DNA from: Dactylosporangium vinaceum
GTDB lineage: Bacteria; Actinomycetota; Actinomycetes; Mycobacteriales; Micromonosporaceae
Length of the DNA: 64,000 nt
Direction: 5' to 3'
Assembly (NCBI RefSeq): GCF_019904175.1
Contig: NZ_CP061913.1
Location: 8,928,001-8,992,000, forward strand
The translations under genes were made by a program, and so were the position numbers. Positions 50,201 to 57,928 of the stretch are shown piece by piece (positions within the stretch are counted from its first letter, which is position 1; each line of letters starts with the position of its first letter). The notes under the pieces are model-generated. The model was given only the letters and a program-made list of their open reading frames with translations. It was not told where the DNA came from and ran no database searches.

Positions 50201-50245
50201 GCCGGCCCGGCCGATCACTGCCGGCCGGCGCCGCGGGCATCGGGG

Positions 50246-51211
50246 TCATCCGGGCGGCGGGCCGGCGTGGCGCAGCAGGCGGCGGCCGAGGTCCGCGACC
50301 TCGGTGCGCAGCTCGGGCGGGCGCACGACGGTGAAGTCCCAGCCGAGGCCGGCAAGCATCTGGGCCATGCCGCTCAGGTGCTCGGCCCGGCAGGTCAGGC
50401 GGGTGGCGCCGCCGGGGGCCGGGGTCGCGGTGCCGGCGGTCGCCGGGACGCGGCGGCGGACGTCCGCGACCGGGGCGTGGAGGAGGACCTCGACCTCGTG
50501 GCGGTACGGGACGGCGGCCAGGGCGTCGACCACGTGCGCGGCCGGGTCGAAGGACGGCGGCGGCTCGAAGGTGTCGGCGGTCAGGGCGACGGCCTCGATG
50601 CGGTCCAGGCGCAGGGTGCGCAGTTCGCCGCTGCGGTGGTCCAGGCCCGTCGTGTACCAGCGGGCGTTGTGGAACACCACGCCGTAGGGGTCGAAGTCGC
50701 GGGTCGTCTCCTCGCCCCGCCACGAGCGGTAGGTGAGGCCGACCCGGCGACTGTCGCGGACCGCCTCGCCGATGGCCAGGAGGTGCTGGACGTCGAACAG
50801 GCCGGCCGCGCGGGGCGGCTGGGTGAAGCCGAGAGTCTCGCGGACGGCCCGGACCCGCTCGCGCAGGGCGGCCGGGAGGACCCGCTCGATCTTCGCCAGG
50901 GCCGACGCCCGGGCCGGGGCGCCGACACCCAGGCCGAGGCGTTCGGCGGCCAGCAGCCCGAGGACGACCGCGACGGCCTCGTCGTCGCCGAGCATGAGCG
51001 GCGGGAGCCGGAACCCGGGCGCGAGCCGGTAGCCGCCGTAGCGCCCGCGCCCGGCCGACACCGGCAGGCCCAGGCCGGCCAGGGCGGCGGCATAGCGGCG
51101 CACGGTGCGCTCGTCGATGCCGAGCCGCTCGGCCAGCTGCGGGCCGGTCAGCCCGGGCTGGGCCTGGAGCACCTCCAGCAGCGCGAGCACGCGCCCGGTG
51201 GACTGTGACAC
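50246..51211 (-). CDS. YafY-type WYL-domain transcriptional regulator
   Basis: 321 residues: an N-terminal HTH_11-type winged helix (TGPQLAERLGIDERTVRRYAAAL), then a WYL domain (VGLTYRSWRGEETTRDFDPYGVVFHNARWYTTG, HRSGELRTLRLDRIE) and a C-terminal WCX-like extension. WYL regulators usually respond to nucleic-acid or metabolite ligands. GTG 51211 has GGAG about 8 bases upstream; an earlier in-frame start at 51235 is less likely. It diverges from a small alpha/beta hydrolase gene and probably regulates it. Confidence 0.88.
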   Translation of the reverse strand: MSQSTGRVLALLEVLQAQPGLTGPQLAERLGIDERTVRRYAAALAGLGLPVSAGRGRYGGYRLAPGFRLPPLMLGDDEAVAVVLGLLAAERLGLGVGAPARASALAKIERVLPAALRERVRAVRETLGFTQPPRAAGLFDVQHLLAIGEAVRDSRRVGLTYRSWRGEETTRDFDPYGVVFHNARWYTTGLDHRSGELRTLRLDRIEAVALTADTFEPPPSFDPAAHVVDALAAVPYRHEVEVLLHAPVADVRRRVPATAGTATPAPGGATRLTCRAEHLSGMAQMLAGLGWDFTVVRPPELRTEVADLGRRLLRHAGPPPG

Positions 51212-51276
51212 AGGCCACTCCAATGCCGACACCAATCAGGGCGGGATCCGCCCGGATGCCACTTTAGCGTCGAGCC

Positions 51277-51975
51277 ATGACGAACTTGATCCTGGTCCCG
51301 GGCATGTGGCTCGGCGCATGGGCGTGGGACGCGGTGGCCGAGCCGCTGCGGGCGGCGGGGCACGGCGTGACAGCGGTGACGCTCGGCGGGCTGGCCGAGC
51401 GGTCGGGCGAGGCCGGCTCGGCGACCCTCGAGTCGCACATCGACGACGTGGTGGCCGCGGCCGGGCGGGCCGCCGGGCCGGTCACCCTCGTCGCGCACAG
51501 TTACGGCTGCTTCCCGGTGCGCGGGGCCGTCGAGCGGCTCGGAGACCGGGTGACCCGGGTCGTGTACGTGGACAGCGGCCCGGTGCCCGACGGCGCCTCC
51601 CAGGCCGAGTACGGCGGCAGCGAGCCGGACCCGAGCGGCGCCGACGTGCCGCCGCCCTCGTTCGACCCGGCCGACGATCCGCGCCTGTTCGCGGGCCTCG
51701 AGGGCCGCTCCGCGTGGATCCGCGAGCGGGCGACGCCGCACCCGCACGCCTCCGTAGCCGCGAAGCTGCACCTGAAACGGCCCGAGCAGCCCGCGACCGA
51801 CCTGGTCATCTCCACGTTCACCAGGGAGAACGTGGAGCAGATGATCGCCGCCGGGCATCCGTTCTTCGCCGGGCTCGACCGCCGCGACTACCGGGTGCAC
51901 GAGCTGCCGACCGGGCACTGGCCGATGTTCAGCCGCCCGGCCGACCTCGCCGCGCTGCTCGACCGGCTCGGCTAG
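51277..51975 (+). CDS. Small alpha/beta hydrolase (salicylate-esterase/EstA-like)
   Basis: 232 residues: LILVPGMWLGAWAW near the N-terminus, nucleophile elbow AHSYGC (Cys in place of the usual last Gly), acid and His near the C-terminus (LPTGHWPMFS). This compact form resembles plant methyl-ester esterase-like hydrolases and bacterial relatives. No Shine-Dalgarno is visible before ATG 51277. It overlaps the next, convergent gene by 4 bp at the stops, and diverges from the WYL regulator. Confidence 0.85.
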   Translation: MTNLILVPGMWLGAWAWDAVAEPLRAAGHGVTAVTLGGLAERSGEAGSATLESHIDDVVAAAGRAAGPVTLVAHSYGCFPVRGAVERLGDRVTRVVYVDSGPVPDGASQAEYGGSEPDPSGADVPPPSFDPADDPRLFAGLEGRSAWIRERATPHPHASVAAKLHLKRPEQPATDLVISTFTRENVEQMIAAGHPFFAGLDRRDYRVHELPTGHWPMFSRPADLAALLDRLG

Positions 51976-52829
51976 TCGGCGCGGGTGTAGACGGTCGAGG
52001 CGTTCTCGTCGGTCAGGGACTTGGCGGTCCAGGAGTTCTTCGAGCACTCGTACGGCTGCGGGTTGTTGTGCGGCGCGACGGTGTCGGTCACCGGGTTGGC
52101 GCCGTCGATCTTGACGGTCATGGCCACCGTGCTGCCGGTCGAGGTGAAGAGGATCTGGTGGTCGGCCGTCTTGAGGTCCCACTCGTTCTTCCCGGTGAAC
52201 GACACCTCGACCGCCTTGCCGGTGTCGGTCCGGCCCCGGTACACCGCCTTGCTGAAGTCCTCGGTGGCCTTGCCGTCGACGCCGATCTTCCAGGTCCGCC
52301 CGTCGCCGCTGACGACCACGTCGCCGAGCTTCCTGCCGTCGAGGGTGATGCTGCTCAGGTCGATCTCGGACCTGTAGGTCGTCTGCCGCCAGTTGCCGAT
52401 CAGGCACGAGTCGACCGGGCCGACCTGGGCCGGGGTGGCGCTGGGCGCGGACGCGGCGCTCGTCGCGGCCGGGCCCTGCCCCTTCGGCTCACCGGCCGGC
52501 CCGTCCTTCTTCTGCACCACCACGACGATCACCACGGCGACGGCGACGATCGCCAGGACGCCGAGGCTGGCCAGGAGCACGATCAGGCTGCCGCTGCGCC
52601 GCGGCGGCCGGGGCGCGGGCGGCTGCGGCTGGGCGTACGGCGGCTGGTAGGGCGGCTGCTGCGGCGGGGCGGAGTACGGCTGGTTCGCGTACGGCGGCGC
52701 GGAGTACTGCTGCGGCGGCCCCGGGTAGGGCTGGCCGGAGTACGGCTGCTGCGGGTTGTACTGCCCGGTGTACTCCTCGCCGGCGGGCGAGACCTCGTAA
52801 TGCTCGTACGGCGGCCCTGGCTGCGTCAT
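51972..52829 (-). CDS. Membrane-anchored protein with Pro/Tyr/Gln-rich N-terminus
   Basis: 285 residues. Residues 1-75 are low-complexity (many QPY, PPQ and PYA units) and cytosolic; a helix at about 80-104 (LIVLLASLGVLAIVAVAVVIVVVV) spans the membrane, followed by a Ala/Ser/Pro linker and a folded outer domain (about 140-285, CLIGNWRQTTYRSEI, WKIGVDGKATEDF). Two Cys (SCLIGNW, YECSKNSW) could form a disulphide. The outer part looks like a lipocalin/beta-barrel type domain; function unknown. It converges with the small hydrolase gene. Confidence 0.7.
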   Translation of the reverse strand: MTQPGPPYEHYEVSPAGEEYTGQYNPQQPYSGQPYPGPPQQYSAPPYANQPYSAPPQQPPYQPPYAQPQPPAPRPPRRSGSLIVLLASLGVLAIVAVAVVIVVVVQKKDGPAGEPKGQGPAATSAASAPSATPAQVGPVDSCLIGNWRQTTYRSEIDLSSITLDGRKLGDVVVSGDGRTWKIGVDGKATEDFSKAVYRGRTDTGKAVEVSFTGKNEWDLKTADHQILFTSTGSTVAMTVKIDGANPVTDTVAPHNNPQPYECSKNSWTAKSLTDENASTVYTRAD

Positions 52830-52954
52830 GGTTCCTCCCCGTTGTCACACATGCGGATACGAGGATGTCACAGGGGTGCCCGCATCGATGACGGCCGCTC
52901 CGTGAAACGTTCAGGGCGCCCGCGCTGGTCCCCGGCCCACCATGCCGCGCGCCA

Positions 52955-52983
52955 TTGAGCTGTATCGAAGCGCTTGCTCTAAT
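52955..52983 (+). promoter_or_regulatory. CE3 esterase promoter with internal LacI-type palindrome
   Basis: TTGAGC (52955-52960), 17 bp, TCTAAT (52978-52983) is a good housekeeping-type promoter 32 bp upstream of the start codon. AAGCGCTT (52968-52975), the core of many LacI/CcpA-type operators, lies between the two boxes, so repressor binding would exclude polymerase. Confidence 0.6.
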
Positions 52984-53015
52984 CCGGCCAACCGGAAGCG
53001 GCGGAGGGAGCGACC

Positions 53016-54107
53016 ATGCGGTGGCGGTTGACGTACGCGGTGGCGGCGGTGGCCGCGCTGCTGGCCGGGTCGGTCGCGCTCGCGCTGCCCGGGTCGGCGG
53101 CGGCCGCGGCGGCGGTGCGCATCATGCCCCTCGGCGACTCGATCACGGGCTCGCCGGGCTGCTGGCGGGCGCTGCTGTGGCAGCAGTTGCAGGCGAACGG
53201 GTACACCAACATCGATTTTGTCGGCACGCAGGCGCCGCAGGGCTGTTCGGTCCCGTATGACGGGGACGGCGAGGGCCACGGCGGCGCGCTCGTCACCGCC
53301 GTCGCCGACCAGGACCAGCTCCCCGGCTGGCTCGCCGCGTCCCGGCCGGACGTGGTGCTCATGCACTTCGGGACCAACGACGTGTGGAGCAACAAGAGCA
53401 CCGACACGATCCTCGCCGCGTACTCCAAGCTTGTCGACCAGATGCGGGCCGCCAACCCCTCGATGCGCGTCCTGGTCGCACAGATCATCCCGATGAGCCC
53501 GCCGACGTGCCCGGAGTGCGCGCAGCGGGTTGTGGCGCTCAACGCGGCGATCCCGGGCTGGGCGGCCGGGAAGACGACGGCGGCGTCGCCCGTCATCGTC
53601 GTGGACCAGTGGACCGGCTTCAGCACCGCGACCGACACCGGCGACGGCGTCCACCCGAACGACACCGGCAACCAGAAGATGGCCGCCCGCTGGTATCCGC
53701 CGCTGGCCGGCGTCCTCGGCGGCGCACCCGCCAGCCCCGGCCCGTCGAGGAGCACGTCCGCCGGGCCGAGCCCCTCGAAGAGCACGTCGCCGAGTGCCTC
53801 CTCGGCTCCCGGCGGCTGCGCGGCGACCTACACGGTGACGAACCAGTGGCCCGGCGGGTTCCAGGGCGAGGTGACGGTGCGCAACACCGGCACCGCCGCG
53901 ATCGCGGGCTGGACGACCCGGTTCACGTTCACCGGCGGCGCGACGGTGTCGCAGGCGTGGAACGCGACGCTCACCCAGTCCGGGGCCGTCGTCACCGGCA
54001 CCAACGTGAGCTGGAACGGCGCCCTGGCCGCGAACGGCACGGCGACCTACGGTTTCCTCGGCAACGGCACCGGCGGCACCCCGGCCGTGATCTGCAGCGC
54101 GGGCTAG
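53016..54107 (+). CDS. Secreted CE3 acetyl-xylan esterase with CBM2
   Basis: 363 residues. Signal peptide to about SAAAAAA (residue 32). The SGNH esterase domain starts VRIMPLGDSITGSPGCWRAL, with HFGTNDVW and DGVHPNDTG completing the catalytic set; this opening is characteristic of CE3. A Ser/Thr/Pro linker (about 232-265) leads to a C-terminal cellulose-binding CBM2 (about 268-363, CAATYTVTNQWPGGFQGEV, surface Trp in VSWNGAL). It would deacetylate xylan on plant fibres. ATG 53016 has GGAGGGAG 5 bases upstream. Confidence 0.92.
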   Translation: MRWRLTYAVAAVAALLAGSVALALPGSAAAAAAVRIMPLGDSITGSPGCWRALLWQQLQANGYTNIDFVGTQAPQGCSVPYDGDGEGHGGALVTAVADQDQLPGWLAASRPDVVLMHFGTNDVWSNKSTDTILAAYSKLVDQMRAANPSMRVLVAQIIPMSPPTCPECAQRVVALNAAIPGWAAGKTTAASPVIVVDQWTGFSTATDTGDGVHPNDTGNQKMAARWYPPLAGVLGGAPASPGPSRSTSAGPSPSKSTSPSASSAPGGCAATYTVTNQWPGGFQGEVTVRNTGTAAIAGWTTRFTFTGGATVSQAWNATLTQSGAVVTGTNVSWNGALAANGTATYGFLGNGTGGTPAVICSAG

Positions 54108-56746
54108 GAGGCCAGGGCGAAGGCGCCCCGGGTCAGCAGCTGCGCGAACTCGCGCTCCGGCACCGCGCGGGAGAAGTGGAAGCCCTGGCCGATCGGGCAG
54201 CCCAGGCGGGCGAGCTCGCGCGCCTGGGCCGCGTCCTCGATGCCCTCGGCCACGACCTGCAGATCGAGCGCCTGGGCCAGGTCGAGGATGGCGCGGGCCA
54301 GGGCCGAGTGCTCGGGCCCGCGGGCCACGCCGTCGACGAACGGCTTCGGGATCTTCAGGATGTCGATGGGGAAGGCGTGGAGGCGGGACAGGGAGGAGTA
54401 CCCGGTGCCGAAGTCGTCGACCGCGAGGCGCACCCCGAGCGCCTTGAGCTCGGCCAGGCGGCTCGCGGCGACGTCGGCGTCCTCGCTCAGGAGGGACTCG
54501 GTGATCTCGAGCGTGAGCCGGTCCGGGTCCAGTCCGCTGTGGCGGAGGGTCTGCTGGACGTACAGCGTGACAGCCGGGTCCTGCACCTGGCGCGGTGACA
54601 GGTTGACGCTGATCTTCTTGTCCAGCGCGGCGGCGGCCCGGCAGGCGATCTCGAGCACCTCGTAGCCCAGCGGCAGGATCAGCCCGGTCTCCTCGGCGAG
54701 CGGGATGAACCGGTCCGGCGGGATGAGCCCCTTGGTCGGATGGTGCCAGCGGACCAGGGCCTCGGCGCCGACGATCGAGCCGTCCTGGAGGTCGACGAAC
54801 GGCTGGTAGTACACGACGAACTCGTGCCGTTCGATCGCGCCGCGCAGGTCCTCGACCAGGTCCAGCTTCTCCAGGAGCCCGGCCTGCATGCTCGGGGCGA
54901 AGTACGCGTAACGGTTGCGGCCCTGGCGCTTGGCCATGTGCATGGCGACGTCGGCGTTGCGCAGCAGCTCGTCGGCGTCCGGCGGCCGGTCCGGATCGGG
55001 CAGCGCGATGCCGACGCTGGCCTGCGGCTGGATCTCCCGGCCGCCGACGGTGATCGGCCGGCGCACGGCGTTGAGCACCCGCTCGGCCACCCGCGCCGCC
55101 TCGGCCGCGTCGTCGAGGTGCTCCAGCAGCATCGCGAACTCGTCCCCGCCGAGCCGGGCCGCGGTATCGGCCGAGCGCAGGCACGAGCGCAGGCGGTCGG
55201 CGGTGGTCCGCAGCAGCGCGTCGCCGGCCGCCCGCCCGAGGGAGTCGTTGACCGTCTTGAAGTCGTCCAGGTCGACGATGAGCAGGGCGATGTGGCGGTA
55301 CGGGGTGCCCCGGCGCTCCAGCGCGTGGTGGATGCGGTCGGCCAGCAGCGCCCGGTTGGCCAGCCCCGTCAGCCCGTCGTGGAACGCCTGGTGCGTGAGC
55401 TGCCCCTCGAGCAGCTTGCGCTCGGTGATGTCGCGCGTGGTCAGCAGGTATCCGCTGCCGTCGCCGTCGTCGACCGCGCGCCCGGTGGTCTCGGTGATCA
55501 CGTACCGCCCGTCGGCCCGGCGCAGCCGGCACTCGACCGGGCCCACCAGCGCCGGGTCCGGGTCGGCCGGCGCGGAGCCCGTCGAGCCGGACCCGGCGAT
55601 GCCCTCGTCGCGGGTGGCCAGCAGGAGCTGTACCCGGTCGCGATCATCCGGGTGGACCAGTTCGAGCAGCGACCGCCCCTCGACGTCCGCGGCGGTCAGG
55701 CCCAGCAGCGACTCGATCGAGGGCGTGACGTACTGGATGACGCCGTCGGGCCGGCAGATCGACACCAGATCGGTGACATGCTCGGTGAGCCGGCGGAAGC
55801 GGCCCTCCGCCCGCTGCCGCTGGACCTCGCGCAGGACGTTGACGATGTCGGCCAGGCGGATCAGGACGAGCACGAACAGGACACACGACGCGGTCAGGAA
55901 GACGGCGAGCTCGGTCGACGCGGCGGACTTGATGGTGATGACGACCGGGATGAGCAGCGCCGCCACCGCCAGCAGCACCGCGACCCGCCCGCTGGACAGC
56001 CGCGGCGGGGCGGCCGGCAGCCGCTCGTCGACGTTGCGCATGTCCGGGTGCAGCGCGGCGCACCCGATGCACACGTAGAACGCGGCCCAGGTCGCGTCGA
56101 CCCAGCTCCCGGCGTGGAAGTCACCGCGCAGCGCCTGCCAGGTGTACGCGGTGTCGGAGGTGAGCAGGCAGGCGAGCCCCGCGAACAGCAGCCGCAGGGG
56201 CGCACCGCGGCTGGTCCGCCCGCCGCCGAGCCGCGCCATCACCGCCAGGACCAGCACGTCACCGAACGGGTAGGCGACCGCCTGCACCCGCTCGGCGACG
56301 GTGGTGGGCTGCGTCAGGAAGGGCTCGATCAGAAAGACCCAGGTCAGCAGCGCGAACCCGATCGTCACGATCGTGCCGTCGAGCACCGCGGCCCGGTCAC
56401 CGCCGGGATTCTGCCGCCGCACGAAAATCGCCAGTGCCGCGGCGAGGCACGGGTACAGCACGAGGTAGAACGCGTCGGCGATCCCCAGCGAGGGTGCGGG
56501 CTGCCCGTCGACGAGCTGCGGCCAGTAGAACAGCCACTCGCCGATGCTGTACGACCCCAGCCCGGCCGCCGCGATCCACCACGGCAACGGCCGCGCGGGC
56601 CGGTGCACGAGGATCCCGGTGACGATCGCCCCCACCGACGACGTGGCGATGGCGCCCCAGAGCACGGTGCGCAGCGGCGAGTCGGGTGTCGCGAAGTAGA
56701 CCCCGCCCAGCAGCACACCGATCGCCGCATAAGCCCGCAGCAGCAC
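54104..56746 (-). CDS. Membrane PAS-GGDEF-EAL cyclic-di-GMP enzyme
   Basis: 880 residues. About nine hydrophobic helices fill the first 315 residues, followed by a PAS domain (about 325-450, DLVSICRPDGVIQYVTPSIESLLG), a GGDEF domain with an intact active-site motif (RLGGDEF near 532) and an EAL domain with intact EALVRW near 662, plus metal-ligand motifs such as VDDFGTGYSS. Both synthase and phosphodiesterase activity look possible. GTG 56746 has a GGGGG ribosome site 6 bases upstream. Its stop is just past that of the convergent CE3 gene. Confidence 0.92.
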   Translation of the reverse strand: MLLRAYAAIGVLLGGVYFATPDSPLRTVLWGAIATSSVGAIVTGILVHRPARPLPWWIAAAGLGSYSIGEWLFYWPQLVDGQPAPSLGIADAFYLVLYPCLAAALAIFVRRQNPGGDRAAVLDGTIVTIGFALLTWVFLIEPFLTQPTTVAERVQAVAYPFGDVLVLAVMARLGGGRTSRGAPLRLLFAGLACLLTSDTAYTWQALRGDFHAGSWVDATWAAFYVCIGCAALHPDMRNVDERLPAAPPRLSSGRVAVLLAVAALLIPVVITIKSAASTELAVFLTASCVLFVLVLIRLADIVNVLREVQRQRAEGRFRRLTEHVTDLVSICRPDGVIQYVTPSIESLLGLTAADVEGRSLLELVHPDDRDRVQLLLATRDEGIAGSGSTGSAPADPDPALVGPVECRLRRADGRYVITETTGRAVDDGDGSGYLLTTRDITERKLLEGQLTHQAFHDGLTGLANRALLADRIHHALERRGTPYRHIALLIVDLDDFKTVNDSLGRAAGDALLRTTADRLRSCLRSADTAARLGGDEFAMLLEHLDDAAEAARVAERVLNAVRRPITVGGREIQPQASVGIALPDPDRPPDADELLRNADVAMHMAKRQGRNRYAYFAPSMQAGLLEKLDLVEDLRGAIERHEFVVYYQPFVDLQDGSIVGAEALVRWHHPTKGLIPPDRFIPLAEETGLILPLGYEVLEIACRAAAALDKKISVNLSPRQVQDPAVTLYVQQTLRHSGLDPDRLTLEITESLLSEDADVAASRLAELKALGVRLAVDDFGTGYSSLSRLHAFPIDILKIPKPFVDGVARGPEHSALARAILDLAQALDLQVVAEGIEDAAQARELARLGCPIGQGFHFSRAVPEREFAQLLTRGAFALAS

Positions 56747-56854
56747 CCGGCCCCCTTCGTCCCGATCCCGGGAGCCAAATCGGCCGCTTACGGCGCTCCT
56801 TTACTGTTCTGCCGGATTCCGGGAGGCCGACGCAGCCCACCGCCGGCCGGCCCG

Positions 56855-57865
56855 TCACCGGGGCGCCGGCGGTGCTCCCGCTGCCGAGGCGCGGTACGAG
56901 ACGCCGTGCGGGTCCTCGCAGTGCGGGTCGGCGCCGTCGGGATGGTCCGGCGCGGCAAGCGCGTCGGCGTGGTCCACCTGCAGGGTGCTGTGCGTGATGC
57001 GGTAGTCCCGCCGCAGCAGATCCTGGATGCCCGCGCGAACGGCGTGGCAGTCGCGGCCCTCGGCGACGAGCACGTGGGCGGACAGGGCCGGCTCGCCCGA
57101 GGTGATCTCCCAGACGTGCAGGTCGTGCACCTCGACCACGTCCGGCACCCCGGCCAGCTGGGCCCCGAGCGCCGGCGGGTCGATGCCGGTGGGGGCCGCC
57201 TCCAGGAAGATCCGCCCGGAGGCCCGGATCAGCCCGTACCCCGCCTTGAACATCAGCGCCACCACGACAAGCGTGGCGATGGGGTCGGCCCGGCTGAAGC
57301 CGGTCAGCAGGATGACGAGGCCGGCGAGGGCCGCGGCGATGAACGCGAACAGGTCGTTGACGACGTGCTGGAACGCTCCCTCGACGTTGAGGCTGGCCCG
57401 GTTGGCCCTGGACATCGCCCAGGCCGCGGCCAGGTTGACCGCGATCCCGGCCAGCGCCGTGGCCAGGACCAGGCCGCCGGCCACCGCGGGCGGGTCGATG
57501 AGCCGCCGGACCGCCTCGACCGTGAGCCAGACCCCGAGCAGGATCATCGTGAGCCCGTTGGCCTGGGCGGAGAGGATCTCGGCCCGCTTCAGCCCGAACG
57601 TGTACCCGCCCTTCGGCGGCCGGGCGGCCAGCCGCATGGCCACCAGCGCGAGCGCGATGGCCCCGGCGTCGGTCAGCATGTGGGCGGCGTCGGAGAGCAG
57701 CGCGAGGGACCTGGCGATCAGGCCGACGACGACCTCGCCGGCCATGAACACGCCGATCAGGCCCAGGGCGAGCGTGAGCCAGCGGCGGTCGGCGTCGGCC
57801 GACACACCGTGCCCCGCGTGCCCGTGGTCGTCGTGCCCGTGGTCGTGCCCGTGACCGTCGCCCAT
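56855..57865 (-). CDS. Cation diffusion facilitator (CzcD/ZitB-type) metal exporter
   Basis: 336 residues. A His-rich N-terminus (GHGHDHGHDDHGHAGHG) precedes six transmembrane helices. The two metal-site motifs are intact: SDAAHMLTDAG (HxxxD) and FQHVVNDLFAF (HxxxD). The C-terminal cytosolic domain (VEVHDLHVWEITSGEPALSAH) is typical. It exports Zn2+, Cd2+ or Co2+ in exchange for protons. ATG 57865 has GAAGG about 8 bases upstream. An ArsR/SmtB-like operator lies 26-43 bp upstream, but no ArsR gene is in the window. Confidence 0.93.
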   Translation of the reverse strand: MGDGHGHDHGHDDHGHAGHGVSADADRRWLTLALGLIGVFMAGEVVVGLIARSLALLSDAAHMLTDAGAIALALVAMRLAARPPKGGYTFGLKRAEILSAQANGLTMILLGVWLTVEAVRRLIDPPAVAGGLVLATALAGIAVNLAAAWAMSRANRASLNVEGAFQHVVNDLFAFIAAALAGLVILLTGFSRADPIATLVVVALMFKAGYGLIRASGRIFLEAAPTGIDPPALGAQLAGVPDVVEVHDLHVWEITSGEPALSAHVLVAEGRDCHAVRAGIQDLLRRDYRITHSTLQVDHADALAAPDHPDGADPHCEDPHGVSYRASAAGAPPAPR

Positions 57866-57890
57866 GTCGCGACCTTCCCGCCGCCCGACT

Positions 57891-57908
57891 TATGCGTACT
57901 CACGCATA
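57891..57908. promoter_or_regulatory. ArsR/SmtB-like operator of the metal exporter
   Basis: TATGCGT-ACTC-ACGCATA, a perfect 7-bp inverted repeat in an AT-rich pocket directly upstream of the exporter gene. Its form resembles sites of metal-sensing ArsR/SmtB repressors. Confidence 0.6.
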
Positions 57909-57928
57909 TGTTACTACACCCGGGCCCG

